Positions 30,273 to 42,734 of a DNA stretch of 64,000 nucleotides are shown here, in pieces. The DNA is from Ephemerocybe angulata (lineage: Eukaryota > Basidiomycota > Agaricomycetes > Agaricales > Psathyrellaceae), in NCBI GenBank assembly GCA_013368325.1, contig JAACJK010000172.1, positions 310,001-374,000 of the forward strand. The letters are read 5' to 3'. A program made the translations under genes and the position numbers. How positions within the stretch are numbered: position 1 is the first letter of the stretch; the number at the start of each line of letters is the position of its first letter. The notes under the pieces are model-generated. The model had not been told where the DNA came from and did no database searches. It worked only from the letters and a program-made list of their open reading frames with translations.

Positions 30273-31526
30273 TTACTCTGAATGTCTTGACTTTCTTCAT
30301 AAAAGTTGCCTGCCAATTCGAAGCTTGCCCGGGTTGCGCCCCAAGAACTAGGTCGGGCCTTCATATCCGACTGATTCAGATAGGAGAGTGAATGTAACCA
30401 GGACTTCGCCACACTAAACGGGTACCGGCTATACGTACCCATACTGCACTTCTCTAACCTTGTTCCTTTGAATCTGGCGTAGGTTGGAGGTCAGTGCGCC
30501 GGCCCAGCGCCGGCCTCGGCTGAGCGGACCTCCTTATTTGGGAACAAAAAGAAGTTGGCATCAGCAAGTGGACCCACAGTGGACCTACAGATCGTAGTAA
30601 TCATTGGCAGACTGCCTTTTGTCGTGAGGTATGGACTATAACACTGTCTCCTGAGCTACGGACGCCAACTGACCTACTCTGTTCAGGGCTTGCCTAACCC
30701 CTCAAGGTGATCTGAAATATGCCGTGCCTCCGGCATCCGGCGAGCAGCAGTTCAGGTCTCCTCACGCCGGTCGACTCGTGCAACGGGATTCGGAAAGGAC
30801 ACCTAACAGAGAAAAGGTGAGCGACGGTGGCTTGTGCAAATTTAGGAAAACATGGCGTCCTAATAGGGAAGCATACAGCATCTGTGCCTTCGCAAGTTAC
30901 AACAGAGACGCTGTGGACGTCTATCAAGTTCTTGTTCGTCTTTTCTTGTCACACGGGAACAGTATACCGAGGCTCTAATTGTTGCCTGGCAGTTTCGAGG
31001 CTCACCGCCTCGTGTAGAGGAGAAGGTCGTACAGCAGGTACAACATTTGGCATATCCACTGTCATCTGTTGCTAACGGGCGACTGTTGTATCCGAAAGCA
31101 GAGGCTGAGCGTCTAAATCTTCTATTTAGAGCTGTCGCCCGAAATGTACAGACCCCGCCGCAAGACCCTACCCCAAGACCCACCGCAAGACCCTACTACT
31201 ACCCCAAGACCCCACTGACCAGCGACACATCTCAACTTGAATGCCTAAAACCGGACACAACACGCAGAAGAAGCGTCGCTCGAGTCCATTCTCTAGCTCT
31301 AGCACCCTTGGCACGAAACTCGGGACTACGCCGACCCAGCACGGAGCTGGTCGTCCCAGAGTACTAACAGCACCCCCGCTACCGGATAGAAGGGAACGCG
31401 CAAAGAATGCTCAGAAGAAGGGCGCCAAATCCAGCACTATCCCCAAAGCGAGTATACATTCCTAAGCTACCTAATATGCTCTGTGTACTGACTTCTTTAA
31501 CATACTAGGCCGTGCAGCGAGTCTGC
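30273..31526. other. Intergenic with small repeats
   Basis: No gene is supported with confidence. There is a GC-rich palindrome gcgccggcccagcgccggc at about 30500, and about four degenerate copies of cAAGACCC at about 31158-31218. Open frames at 31047-31465 could be 5' exons of the next gene, but none joins in phase. Confidence 0.4.
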
Positions 31527-32827
31527 ATGAGTAATGTCAAGATCAGCGACATTGTCACTATTGGCGCCACCGAGACTAATTGTGGCCTCAAGAAGGTTTA
31601 CGATGCTAAAGACGTAAACTTTCTGGTTGCCGGTGTTCTTATGAACGTCAGGGCCAAAGTGTCAACCGCTGAGCTGAAAACCGAGTATGAGGAGATACTG
31701 GAGATAAATTCCGAGTGGATGGAGCTCAAGGAAGGTATTGCCCAGAATATGCATAGGTGCCTGACAAGGTATGGAGGGGTACATGTACGTGTTAATTTGT
31801 CACTGTGCTGTTTGACCTTTGTTCATCAATGCTCTTATTCCATAGACCGAAGCATATGCAAGGGAGGTTATGAACTGCATACTGAACCCTCTGATTGATT
31901 TACGACGAGGCCGAGCACAACTCTATTGGGAGACTGTTTTGTCGACTTCGGATCCGAGCGCTAGTGGAATACCATCTCGAGCCCGGGGCTTCACCAGGAA
32001 TCAGATTAAGTTGCTTGAGGACCCAACGACCTTCGAATACAGGAGCCATTTGCTCTCGCTCACTGGCTTCACGGATTACATCATGGTGTCTGTCCCAGCG
32101 AACCGGATTAACGCGCACAACCGTACGTTTTATGATGCTCAAATGTCCTAGCATATCTCTGATGTCGGTATTGTAACAGGGGACGACGGGGATACGGAAA
32201 TGTTTAACATGAACAAGATCATAGAACACTACCGGATCTTCCAGAACCCCGACGTCCGATTGTTCTTCATTGAGGCTAAAAGTCTTGCGCACAAAAATCT
32301 GGAAGGGCACATCGCACAGGTCGTATCAGAGACCATTGTCAGGTGGCGTAGAATTCATCTCTCCTCGGAATATATCTACTCACTACACTGAGCAACACAG
32401 TATGAGGAAGTCCGGGTGAGTTAATACAGTGACCGTGCTCATCAGCGCACCTATTGACAAAGATATTGTATCCTAGACGTGATTCAATGACATGGACGCT
32501 CTCGAATGGCTTTGAATGGTTCTTTGGAGTTTGCTGGGTAGACACAGCGACAAATCTCAGCGGTGCTCCACTCCAACGGTACACCTACTTTTGTATCAAG
32601 ACCCAAGCTCCTTTGGAAACACCCCGACTGTGGCAACTTGAAGCGAAGGGAAAGATGATGGACTGGGTGGAATGTATGAAGCCCGTATTCAAGGTTCTCG
32701 TCCTTTGGGTGAGTGCGGTTCAGATCACCATCAAGTCATTCAGGCTAATCTTTCATTATACCTTCATCTTGCTTAGGCATTTACTCATCCAAAGCACATC
32801 GTGGATCTTTTTGTTGAAGGATATTAG
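31527..32827 (+). CDS. Putative PD-(D/E)XK nuclease-fold protein
   Basis: I assemble 31527-31794, 31846-32122, 32180-32342, 32401-32415, 32477-32708 and 32777-32827, in phase, about 335 residues. A helical N-terminal part (KVSTAELKTEYEEILEINSE) leads to SLTGFTDYIMV, RLFFIEAKSLAHKNLEGHI and QVVSETI. The spacing of an Asp after TGF and an E-X-K (IEAKS) fits the restriction-endonuclease-like core, and the helix after it carries a Gln. Next come NGFEWFFGV and a C-terminal helical region ending HIVDLFVEGY. Such proteins are common and uncharacterised in basidiomycetes, and some resemble Crinkler-type effector nuclease domains. The start is uncertain, since the exon may extend 5' to an acceptor at 31508. 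Confidence 0.55.
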
Positions 32828-33040
32828 GTGGCTGCGCCTCCGATTTGGGTATTGATTAGGCTTTGTCGCACCAACGGACCATCGTGGTACATGGTGTGCT
32901 ACAGACGTTTTTAATTCATACTGTCACATGTAACTCGAATAGCACACAGATCTCATGAAGGAATTATGACGAGGCAGGCTTCATTGGCGAGACAAAAGAT
33001 AGATAAGTATATATCATCAATACTATGTATCTGAGAGAAT

Positions 33041-34793
33041 CTAAGTGTTGTTTCTGTTAATTGGTGGGAAGGTATGCAGACTGGTGCTGGAGATAGAGAC
33101 AAAGTACGTGAGAGCGTGGCTTGTCAAGACCGTACGATTCGAATATTGATCGTACAAAAGATGAGGTGGATCATCACCGGCGCTTTCAGCCGGATATTCA
33201 AATTCGAATGCCCTATAATTCGATGAAGAGCTATTCTCTTCGTAGCCCACATCCTCGCCATGGCAATATTGAGCAGAGTACAGTCCGTTGGTGAATACAT
33301 GCAGACCGACAGCTCGCCGATACCCAAACTTGTGAGCCTGAGGGAAGTTGCCGAAATTTGCTTTCGTGAGGGATTGAAGGTGAATGGCATCAGCGCGGTA
33401 GTCATGTAAGGGGACCGTGAGCAGAAAGGCCTCCCTCTTGGCTGGGATGATGATCCGAATGCTGTTGCCAAACACAGCTGGTGGCATTATAGCGGGGCCC
33501 AGTATCCCCCACAGAGGTCGCTGCCATGTAGGCGCCCGCTCGGGTTGACCTGGTTGAGGTTGGAGGGTAGAAGCCGGGCAGTCCTCTTTCCAATTGTACA
33601 CCCTGAGGGAACCCGATTGTACTGTGACGATGCGTCCACCTGGAAGGAGATGTACCGTCTATCGCAGAAGAGCTCAGCTGGAGGACGTTCTCAGCCGAAA
33701 GTGAGGACGAACCTGAGGACTACATGAGGTAATGCAGTGACGTGGTAGCTCTTCCACCTTGACTAGTCCATTGGCTGCTGCCCAATCAATTATCACGACA
33801 CAATCTGCAGGATCGTTCTCCATGGTATAGGCTACGGCTTCGCCGTGAAGACTGCAATTCGATAATTGTGATGCTGAGACATCGTTGAAGGATGAGAGGC
33901 GTTCTCCAAGTCTAGGACCATCAGTAGACATCGTTCCGCCTTTGGAAGGGTCGGGGAGGAGGTGGATGCGCCAGATTTCGACGTGAGTATGAGGCGAGCT
34001 ATCTCTTGAAGAGCTAACGACCGCTAGAGTGAGCTGATCGAGTTGATGAGTATAAAATGCTCGGCCGAGCGCTTCTTTAGACGTAATGTCAATCGCTATG
34101 ACTGTGTCGACTTTGACCCCTGATAGCAAGGCATCCGGAAACGAGGAGGGGATCAGGAGTTTTGGTTCTACGACTGATGATGCCTCCCAGTCGTCTGATA
34201 GATCGAAACACCAGACAGAGCCATCATCGTACGCAGAGAAGACCCACCGACCACCCGGAGCCATCGCCAAGGTTATGGGAACTGGCTCTCTATCCCCCAA
34301 AGATTCTTTCGAGGCGATTCGCTTGACCGACCGGACTGGGTCCTTGAGCGCCCAGTCAGCTTCCCATCTCCGAAGGGTGGACTCGAGTTCGCGGGCGGAG
34401 CACTCTTTCACGGGCTTTGGTAGAAAGAAGGGTTGGGGAATGGTATTTCCGATGCTTTGGACGAAGATATTTCGCCAGACCTGGCGGCTTTCAGACGCTG
34501 TACGCCAAGCGCGGCAAACCTGCCGTACTTTTTAGAACACTGACCTTTCGATTAAGTAATAATGGGGCGCACCATGCGAGCACTGAGAGCATCTAGAAGA
34601 TTGAGATGCATAATCACTGAGCTCAAGAGCTCAACTGGGAGCGACACCGGAGTTATTCGGCGTCGAGTTGGGCGCACTACAGGACGCTACTTCAGGGCGT
34701 AAGCACTCTGTGGAAAGAACGATGCGATGGATTTACCGGAAACAATGCGTTGGAAGCATGCCAGTGTGGGTGGTAGGTTAGGAATAGTGTCAT
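33041..34793 (-). CDS. F-box protein with beta-propeller-like region (copy A)
   Basis: Four exons (34793-34737, 34686-34573, 34519-33713, 33658-33041) give 531 residues. The F-box (SLPVELLSSVIMHLNLLDA, then ARMVCRAWRTASESRQVW) follows a 19-residue first exon beginning MTLFLTYHPHWH. The rest has repeats that look like WD/beta-propeller blades (APGGRWVFSAYDDGSVWCFD). It is expected to be a substrate adaptor of an SCF ubiquitin ligase. The tandem paralogue at 35037-36766 has introns at the same places, which confirms exon 1. No ATG stands at the F-box itself, so without exon 1 the gene would look truncated. Confidence 0.82.
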
Positions 34794-35036
34794 TGGGCCA
34801 AACTGTGTAGTATGGTTCTGAGCAAGCAGCGAATCATTGTTCGAACAAGTTACAACAAACATCAAAAGCGCATACGTAGGGTTAAGGTTGAGATTGTGGA
34901 CAATGGACTCCCTCATGAGCACTTCGAGATACGCGTACCTACGAGGGCCGGTACGTATTCATAGACTATGCACTTGAAGCTTGAAGTTTTGAAACCCTGA
35001 ACGTCAATGAAATACTCTACAGCACGATAGATACAG

Positions 35037-36766
35037 TTAAGCTGGGGTATAAGAATGTATGCTAGAGCTGGAGATGCTGTAGAAATAGGTGATAGCATCG
35101 TCTGCGAATATTACACGATTGGAATACTGGTCGTACAGTAATTGTGGCGGTTCGTCTAAATCTAAAGTTGGAAATGCAAACTCGAACCTATTGATGCTGT
35201 TTGAATCTACCCCAGAAGCAGTGGATTCCAAAGAATATTGGGCGGAGAAGAGGCCTGATGTGAAGTCACGCATACCGACAGCGTTTCGGAGCCCGAACTT
35301 CTGACCAGTCAAGGCAGGGCCGAAAAGAGTTTTCATAACAGAAGCCAGTTGGATGGAATCGAGTCGAGTGGTATCCAACTTGAAAGGGACAGTGAGCAAA
35401 AAAACCTCCCTTTCAGTGGGAATAATAATATGAATCTTGTCCTCAATAACAAGAGGGGTGGTTATGGCGTGGCTATCCACATCAATGAATGCTTTTTGCC
35501 ATATAGGCTTCGATTCCTCTTGCCCCGGTCGAGCGTTGGAAGGACAGCCCTCTTGCCAATTAAATAGGCTGATCAGACCAAGTACATCTCCTGTTAGGAC
35601 AAGCCCGCCTGGAAGGAGGTGTACAGTCTGGGAAGCCATTAGTCCCAAGATCTTCATCTAAGAAACCTGCGGACGCACCCAAGATTTACGGAAACATACT
35701 ATGTGGTATCGAGGTATCGTGTCCACGTCAGTCCTTCCATTCGCCATTTTCCAGTCGACTATAACGAGGCATTTGCCAAGACCGTTGGACACGGTGTATG
35801 CAACGGCGCCCCCATATAAACAGCAGTTCTTTATCCCTGACATACATGCTTCTTTGAAGGTCGAGAGACCCTCTTCGACCTTAGGACCTCGAGGACTTGG
35901 AGTCCCGCCATCGGAAGGGCCAGGAAGGATGACGCGCCAAATGTCTATCTGCGCGTTGGTTGTCCGGTCCTTCAGGCAGCTCACAACGGCTAGCGTGAGC
36001 TGTGTAAGATGGTGGGTATCGAGAGTTGCGCCGAGTGCTTCTTCGGATGAAAAGTCGAGGCCGATTTGAATGGCAACTTTAGTTCCCGATTTTCTGGCCT
36101 CAGGAAAGGCGGAAGGGATAAGCAGGTGTGGTTCACTCTCTGATGACGCTCGCCAGTCGTCTCCTAGATCGAAACACCATACAGACCCATCATCATAGCC
36201 GGAAAAGGGCCATCTGCCACCGGGAGCCATTTTTAAGGAAAAGGAAGTTCCTGCTTTCCTGCCTTCCAGGCTCTCAGGTGAGACGAGACGCTTTGTCCAC
36301 TGAACTGGATCATTTAACGTCCATTTGGCTGCCCATCTCCGAAGCAATGCCTCGAGTTCGCGGGAGGAGCACTCCATCAGGGGTTTCGGCAGAAAGAAGG
36401 GTCGGGGGATGGTGTTCCCAATGCTTTGAACAAGAATGTTTCGCCAGACCTGACGACTTTCAGAGGCCGCGCGCCAGGCGCGACAAAACTAGGTTGCTTG
36501 TTCAGAACCACTGTCTCGGCGATAGATCGAATTGAACACACCATACGAGCACTGAGGGCATCCATCAGGGTGAGATGCATGATAACCAGGTTTAAAAGCT
36601 CGATCGGCAGGGACAATATTGTTATGTGGCGTCGACCTGGTCGTACTTCAGTACGCTAACGATATGTTACGTGTGAATGAGGGCTTCTTCAGAAACGCGA
36701 CCAGCTTACCAGAGGCGTCGAGTTCGCCGCATGCCATTCTGGGCTGTACGTCAAAAATAGGGTCAT
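35037..36766 (-). CDS. F-box protein with beta-propeller-like region (copy B)
   Basis: Four exons (36766-36710, 36655-36542, 36488-35679, 35627-35037) give 523 residues. It is collinear with copy A: first exon MTLFLTYSPEWHAANSTPL, F-box SLPIELLNLVIMHL with ARMFCRAWRAASESRQVW, YDDGSVWCFDLGDDW, and the C-terminal LLYDQYSNRVIFADDAITYF. It is separated from copy A by about 240 bp, with upstream sequence also similar, so the duplicated unit is about 2 kb and includes the promoter. The divergence is large enough that the duplication is not recent. It is predicted to be an SCF adaptor. Confidence 0.85.
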
Positions 36767-37058
36767 GGGGAGGGGGATGGTGTAGGAAGGGTGATAAGAG
36801 CAGAATGGCCAAAGCGCATACACCCCCGATAGTTCAAGAACAAGGGAATGACGCATAAGGTTAAGGTCAATGGTGGGCATCCTGTTCCTTGGGCCTGGTG
36901 ACGAAAGGTCCATGATTCGGAATTCGCGCAAGCCTCTCCACACAAAGGGTCTACAATCCGCTAATGAATGCTGATAGTTTAAAATGCAGAAGGTTGGAAC
37001 ACACACCAAGAGCCAGCTATCGCCCTTTTATCGGAGTCCAAATGCTGAGCGGGCGATC

Positions 37059-37747
37059 TTAAGCTCCTGGAGCGACATACCTCAACTCCTCCAACTCGGC
37101 GACCCCATTTCCCCCTAGCTCAATCGCCTGGACGACAGTGTACGTTACATATACCATGCACGGTCCCAAAGACCACCAGGCAAGTGTCTGCCACGGCTTC
37201 CAGAGAAAGAGCGCCAGAGCTGGAGCAACCGCCGAGAGCGCGAACGCCTGGTCGTATGGCAGTGGTTTCGGAGGTGGTGAGAGGATGAGGTTGAACAGGC
37301 TGCGCGGGTAATGGCAATAAAGAGAGATGCTGAGGTGAACGAATATTGAGATGAGTGTGAGAAGTGTGCTGAGGGGTATTGGGGAATCGTCGTGCGAGGG
37401 AGCGATCGGGAAGATGTTTGCGATTGGAGTTCGTTTGGATGGGGTAACGAGGTAGAGAAGTTGACTGGGAGTTATATGAGTCAATGAGATTATCTACAAA
37501 TTGTCAATTCTTCGGCTTACGCAGAGAGTGAGAGGCCGAGGAGCACCGTAATGAGGAGCTGGTACTGCGCAGTGGAGACTTCGTTCTCCTTACGCAGGGT
37601 TTCGATAAGCTCCTCTTGTTCTGTGTTGTAGTCAGCATGAAGAAGCTAAGTTGTGAGATAGTTCAGTCAACCTTGCTCATCCAATACTCTGTCTCCTTCA
37701 TCTTCCTCTGTTGACTTGAATGGAACACGACGTCGCAGAGTGGCCAT
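37059..37747 (-). CDS. Small fungal membrane protein of unknown function
   Basis: Exons 37747-37672, 37614-37521 and 37464-37059 give 191 residues. The N-terminus is basic and acidic (MATLRRRVPFKSTEEDEGDR), then an EELIETLRKENE helix. At least three hydrophobic segments follow: LLITVLLGLSLSAQLLYLV, LLTLISIFVHLSISLYC and AVAPALALFLWKPW. I do not recognise the family. It looks conserved in style and could be an endoplasmic reticulum protein. The intron phases and the ATG context are convincing. About 110 bp further right lies a 12-C homopolymer (37964-37975). Confidence 0.7.
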
Positions 37748-38171
37748 GGTCGTTGCTGTGAGAGCCTGCGAGCTGCACTTTCCGACCGATTCGGACCAGA
37801 ATTGATGCAATCGGCTGCCATTTAACCCATTCAATTAAGTCGACCGAGAGCCTCAGGCTGAGCGAGTCAAAGAGGCGGGTCAGATGAGGGTTCTGACGCT
37901 GCCTTGGATTTGTTATAGAATGTGATTACGGTGCAGCGACCGGGACCATTTTATTAACGAAAGCCCCCCCCCCCCTCGATTACTCCTCGAACGAAGACGG
38001 CAGTGACTGCGGGCCAGAGGGTATGAGGCATGGCACACTGGCACTGAGCCTGTCAGAAAACAGTATATTGGCGGCTGGGCGAACGATTACTTGCACTATG
38101 CAATACTGATCATTTGTTTTATCGTAGGAGGCAAAGGACATGCTAAATTTACAAGGGTTGTTTGGATTTTA

Positions 38172-40141
38172 CTATCCAAGATGAGGGATGAACGACGACC
38201 ACTCCACCGTACGATGTGTGCTCGGCGATAGCCACTTCAAATCGTAAAATGCGAGAAAGAGCAGAACAGTCCGCGCCGGGATATACACCATGATCGCCAC
38301 TTGCCCCACCACCTTTAGCTTGACGATAAACGTCCCAAACGACATCGTGAGCCTGATGAGCGGACGCCTCCATGGCCACTGGACAAAAAAGATAAGAACG
38401 AAGACCAGGATAAGTATCCCTGGTGAGGCCGCTATACACAGGGAAGATATACGCCAGAGCAGTTGCGGAACGGGAGAGGATCCGGTCTTGAAGTTCCATG
38501 CAATGCAGTGGATGGCTCCAAATGCGGAGGCGAGAACTAAGCCCATGAGTTGCGTGAGGCTATGATTGGCGGTTACCATTGAGTAGCTGCCTGTGAGGGG
38601 CGCGAGGCCCAAGGCGTAAAACATGGGAAACCTTTGTGGCTCGGCGTGAAATGCTTGGCTTTCTTCTCGACCAATGTTGTATTCGACAATTGACTTGAGG
38701 CGGGAGATGAATCCCCAGAAGAGATTTGCCAACCAATTCCGTACTGGTCGCAAAGTTAGTTAACTATTCGCGCCATTCCAACCATGTAAACCCACCACGA
38801 TGACTTAGAGAGTTGAGGATGTGTTGAGAAGGGTGGTCTGGAGTCTTCGACAGTTCGTGGGGCGCCTCATCCTTTTCTTCATGATTTGGAATGTAAAGTT
38901 GCGGGGGGTGTCGCGGCAAGTCGATGGGGTCAAGGGAACGTCGCGTATTTTTGCCATCCTTCGGCTGTCCATACTGACACTCGAAAGACAGATGTGAACC
39001 AGGTTGCAACAGTTCCTGGTGCCCGAGGTCGATAACAATTGGAGATTGAACATCAAGGGGCTTGTCCCACCAGAAGAAGTACATCACCCCGTTCAGAGCG
39101 ACGTACGCAAGCGTTGTCACCTCTAAGTGTGTGGACTCAAGATGCCTAATCCATCGAGCTGCACTTTGTATGGCGAACCAGAGGGTTTGCAGAATCACGA
39201 AGGATTTTGTGAGGGCGTCGCCTTTGCTGCGGTCCCAGATCTCGTCCTGCGTAACACGCGCGTGTAGAAGGGCCCTGTGATACTCCAAGGATTCCTGATG
39301 ATGACCTGTGCAGGGGGATTGGGCGTAATGTGCCTCTCTGGTAGTGCCGCTGCCGCCGACTGAAGAGGCCTGTGGGCGGACGTGGTAGGGATGAGGAGAA
39401 CGTCCGTCTCGCTCGGGTAAAGTACTAGTTACAATCGACGACAGAAGTCCATGCGTCGATACGTGGCGCTGGGCAGAAGCATCAGCACATTGTTTCAGAA
39501 GCCAGATAGAATTCATGCAGTACTCACATTGAACGCCAGAGGGGTTGTCCATATCTCATCTCCCAGGTCGCTGCCAATATCAAAGTAGTGGATGCACCCA
39601 TCCCGCTCTCTGATGATGAATCCGCCCATCTGAAGGAAATGGGCGTGTACATCAGTCCACAGAGCCGTACCTATCTATCAATTTTAGACAGAAATATCAA
39701 GATGGGGCATAAAACAACCCACATGCCTTCCCTCTTCGCCATGGCGTTCATCTCCTGCTTGATCTTCCGCGCCCCGCTCCATTGCCTGAACGCAAAGACT
39801 ACAATGAGCTCTGGGGCCAGAATTCCCCAGAGCATGAGCTCCATGCGTGCACGGAAAGTCTGCTGCCATGTTGACCGGTACCCCAGGACATTGGGGTGGA
39901 CAGATATCCAGGTGCACGCGAATATCGTCAGGAGACAACTCCATACAATGTCGAGCGTTGAGCGGTAGTTTGTGTCGAATTCAACCTCTTGTGCAGGAGG
40001 ACTGTCGCTGGTGGATACGGCTCGAGTGCCATTACATGCCTCAAGGCTTGTAAAGAGGTGGAAAAGAAGAGATAAGGACAGCATCCCGGTGGACTGCGGC
40101 AGTCCTGAGTAGCGCTCATATGATAGGCGTCCCTTCCTCAT
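38172..40141 (-). CDS. Multi-pass membrane protein of a basidiomycete-expanded family
   Basis: Exons 40141-39719, 39674-39528, 39468-38796 and 38743-38172 give 604 residues. A possible signal peptide (MLSLSLLFHLFTSLEA) lies 20 residues in. The landmarks FDTNYRSTLDIVWSC, WISVHPNVLG, RMELMLWGILAPELIV, FLQMGGFI, NGVMYFFWWDKPLDV and the final membrane block (LCIAASPGILILVFVLIFF) are what I know as a widespread, uncharacterised agaricomycete family. About five to seven membrane helices are likely, with hydrophilic loops between. The function is unknown. The gap 37748-38171 on its left has the poly-C run and no gene. Confidence 0.8.
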
Positions 40142-40397
40142 ACGCCGTCATGGCGTGAGCTGCCTCAATTTACAGCACTGAATGCTGGCATGGGAGAAGA
40201 AGAGGAAGATTGGGCGCGCCGGCCCTTGTTGGCGATTGGAAGTTGTGATTGGAAGCGCTCTGTGCGGAGATCTAATCTAATCTCCACAGATTCAGCTCCA
40301 TCGCGAATCACAAATTTATCAACTTAGGGTCACTTCATTTCATCTTAGATCTAACCCTCTAGACTACATCCCACCCGCCTTTCCCTGCTGAAATAGT

Positions 40398-42494
40398 ATG
40401 GCATCCAACGAAATAGAAGAAGGCCAGTTTGACGACGCCCCAGGTGACATCCAATTGCCCACCGGCAGACCAGAGGCAGCCTACATCGATACCGTCTCCG
40501 ACCACGGCGAAGCAGTCAACACTCAAGAAATCATTCTCAACCACGACTACCCACCGACCTCAGATGACGAAGACGAATACGACGATGATGAATTCCTCGA
40601 AGAAGACGAGTACTACTCCCAGACCCGCGTCGAGGACGAAGATTGGGAGGTTGCCGAACGAGATTTCACGAAACAGTACAATCGACTGCGCCAACACGTC
40701 GCCGTGCGCACAGGAAATGCACAGGGCGTTTCTTCCTCGATAAACCACAAAGAAGCCGTTGCACCCCTTCCGGCAGTCAATTTCCCCAAATCCTCCGCCG
40801 CATCGACCTCTGCCAAAGCTCCAAAAGCGAGTGCTAGTAACAAGGACCCTACAATCAACCAGCTTGAAGCATATGCCCAAAAGTACAATGCAAAGATAGC
40901 AAAGCTTGAGCAGCCGTACCAGGCGGAGATGGGTGTGGGCGTGAACAGGAAGGGACCGAGTGCTCACGCGAACCTGAAGGACAAGAGCGATCGGGCGACG
41001 AACGAGCAGGTGTTGGATCCACGGACGCGGTTGATTCTCTTCAAGATGATTGGGCGAGGGCTCTTGGACGAGGTCAATGGGTGTGTGAGCACGGGTAAAG
41101 AGGTGCGTATCCCTGTGTCTCTATCTTTCGTCCCGTTCCCTAACCAAATACCGTCTTCTCGCAGGCCAACGTATACCATGCCCTAACTCCTACGAAAGAC
41201 CATCTCGCACTTAAAATCTACAAAACCTCCATCCTCGTCTTCAAAGACCGCTCCAAGTACGTTACAGGCGAATACCGCTTCCGTCGTGGATACTCACGGA
41301 ACCCGCGCAAGATGGTGCGGCTCTGGGCTGAGAAGGAGATGCGTAACCTGAGGCGACTAAGAGCGGCAGGGATTGATGCTCCGGAACCATTAGAGGTGCG
41401 AGAGAACGTGTTGGTGATGAGCTTTGTAGGAAATGAGGGGTGGTGAGTGATATATCTGACTGTTTGTTGCCGATTTTGTTTGGGCGCTTATCTTGGAAAT
41501 TTGCGGTCTAGGGCGTCTCCGCGGTTGAAAGATACCGAACTTACACCGGAACAGCTTACGCCGCTCTACCTTCAGCTCGTCCTCACCGTTCGCAAGATAT
41601 TCCACGTCTGCAAGCTCGTACACGCTGATCTATCGGAGTACAACATTCTCTACCACAACGGCGCGCTGTGGATCATCGATGTCTCACAGAGCGTAGAACA
41701 CGACCACCCGGCGGCGTTTGATTTCTTGCGGACAGATCTTCAAAATGTGGAAGAGTTCTTCGGGAGGGGTGGTGTGAGCACGTTGGGACTTCGCAGGACG
41801 TTTGAGTTTGTGACGAGGGAGAGTCTATGTGGGGAAGGAGAGAGTGAAGAGACTGTCCTTGAGAGGTGGATTGAGGAGAGGGAGGCAGCCGGAGATGAGA
41901 AAGAAGGGACTGGGGAAGGAGTGGACGTTGTTGCGAAGGGTAGGGTCAAAGGGGACGAGGCGCATGAAGACTCGATTTTCATGAAGTCGTTCATTCCGAG
42001 AAATCTGAATGAAGTGTACGATCCGGAGAGGGACGTAGAGAAGGTTACGAGGGGTGAGGGCAAAAATCTCATCTATGCTGATACAATTGGCGTGGTGGCG
42101 CCCGAAGACGATGGACCGACGCCGAAGCCCAAACCGGCGAAGAAGGAAGGGAAGGGAGTGACATTTGGGCAAGAGGAGGGTGCCCCGGCTGATACGGGAA
42201 CTTTGGAAAGCGAGGATGAAAGCGAGGATGGAGGTGAGGCCGAAGAAGGCGAAGATGGAGAGAAGGAGTTTGTGGAGCGGAAACCGAAAGGGCACAAGTT
42301 CGAGGATAAAGATGTGAAGAAGGTATACCTTCATTTTCATTTCCAACAACCTCTTGATCAGCCACTTATATTTCCATTTGACGGCCTCGTAGGAACGCAA
42401 AAAAGCAGCAAAAGAGGAGGCAAGAGAAAAGCGGAAGACCAAAATGCCCAAGGCAGAGAAGAAGAAGTTGGTCAAAAAGTCGGCTAGGACATGA
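40398..42494 (+). CDS. RIO1: RIO1 atypical Ser/Thr kinase
   Basis: A cytoplasmic kinase/ATPase needed for late 40S ribosome maturation and cell-cycle progress. Exons 40398-41102, 41165-41442, 41512-42322 and 42393-42494 give 631 residues. The RIO core has STGKEANVYHA (nucleotide loop), [16 protein letters not shown] (catalytic Lys), [12 protein letters not shown] (catalytic Asp) and [14 protein letters not shown] (metal-binding Asp), all present. The acidic N-terminus ([11 protein letters not shown]) and a Lys-rich C-terminal tail are typical of RIO1. It starts about 260 bp from the divergent membrane protein gene. Nothing looks broken. Confidence 0.97.
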
Positions 42495-42734
42495 ATGTTC
42501 TCAGAGAAAGCACGGCAGACTGTGCCTTGACAGGAGTATATGTATCATATACGTGGACGTGCCGATGCAGCGTCAGCGGCGAAGGTATAGATTTCTAAAG
42601 CACAGTCATGGATTATAGAGCAGTGTATCTATAACACCCAAGACCCCTTGGGTTGCACGAGCTGAATGCTAATCCCCGCTTCGACAGAAAAGACACTACT
42701 GTGGACGCGTTGCATGAGAAGAGGGGCGTGGCCT

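Noticed and set aside
37964..37975. Run of 12 C residues
   Set aside because: A simple homopolymer, prone to sequencing error, with no evident function.
40560..40967. 135-codon minus-strand ORF
   Set aside because: Antisense of the acidic N-terminus of RIO1. The Val/Phe bias is the mirror of Asp/Glu codons.
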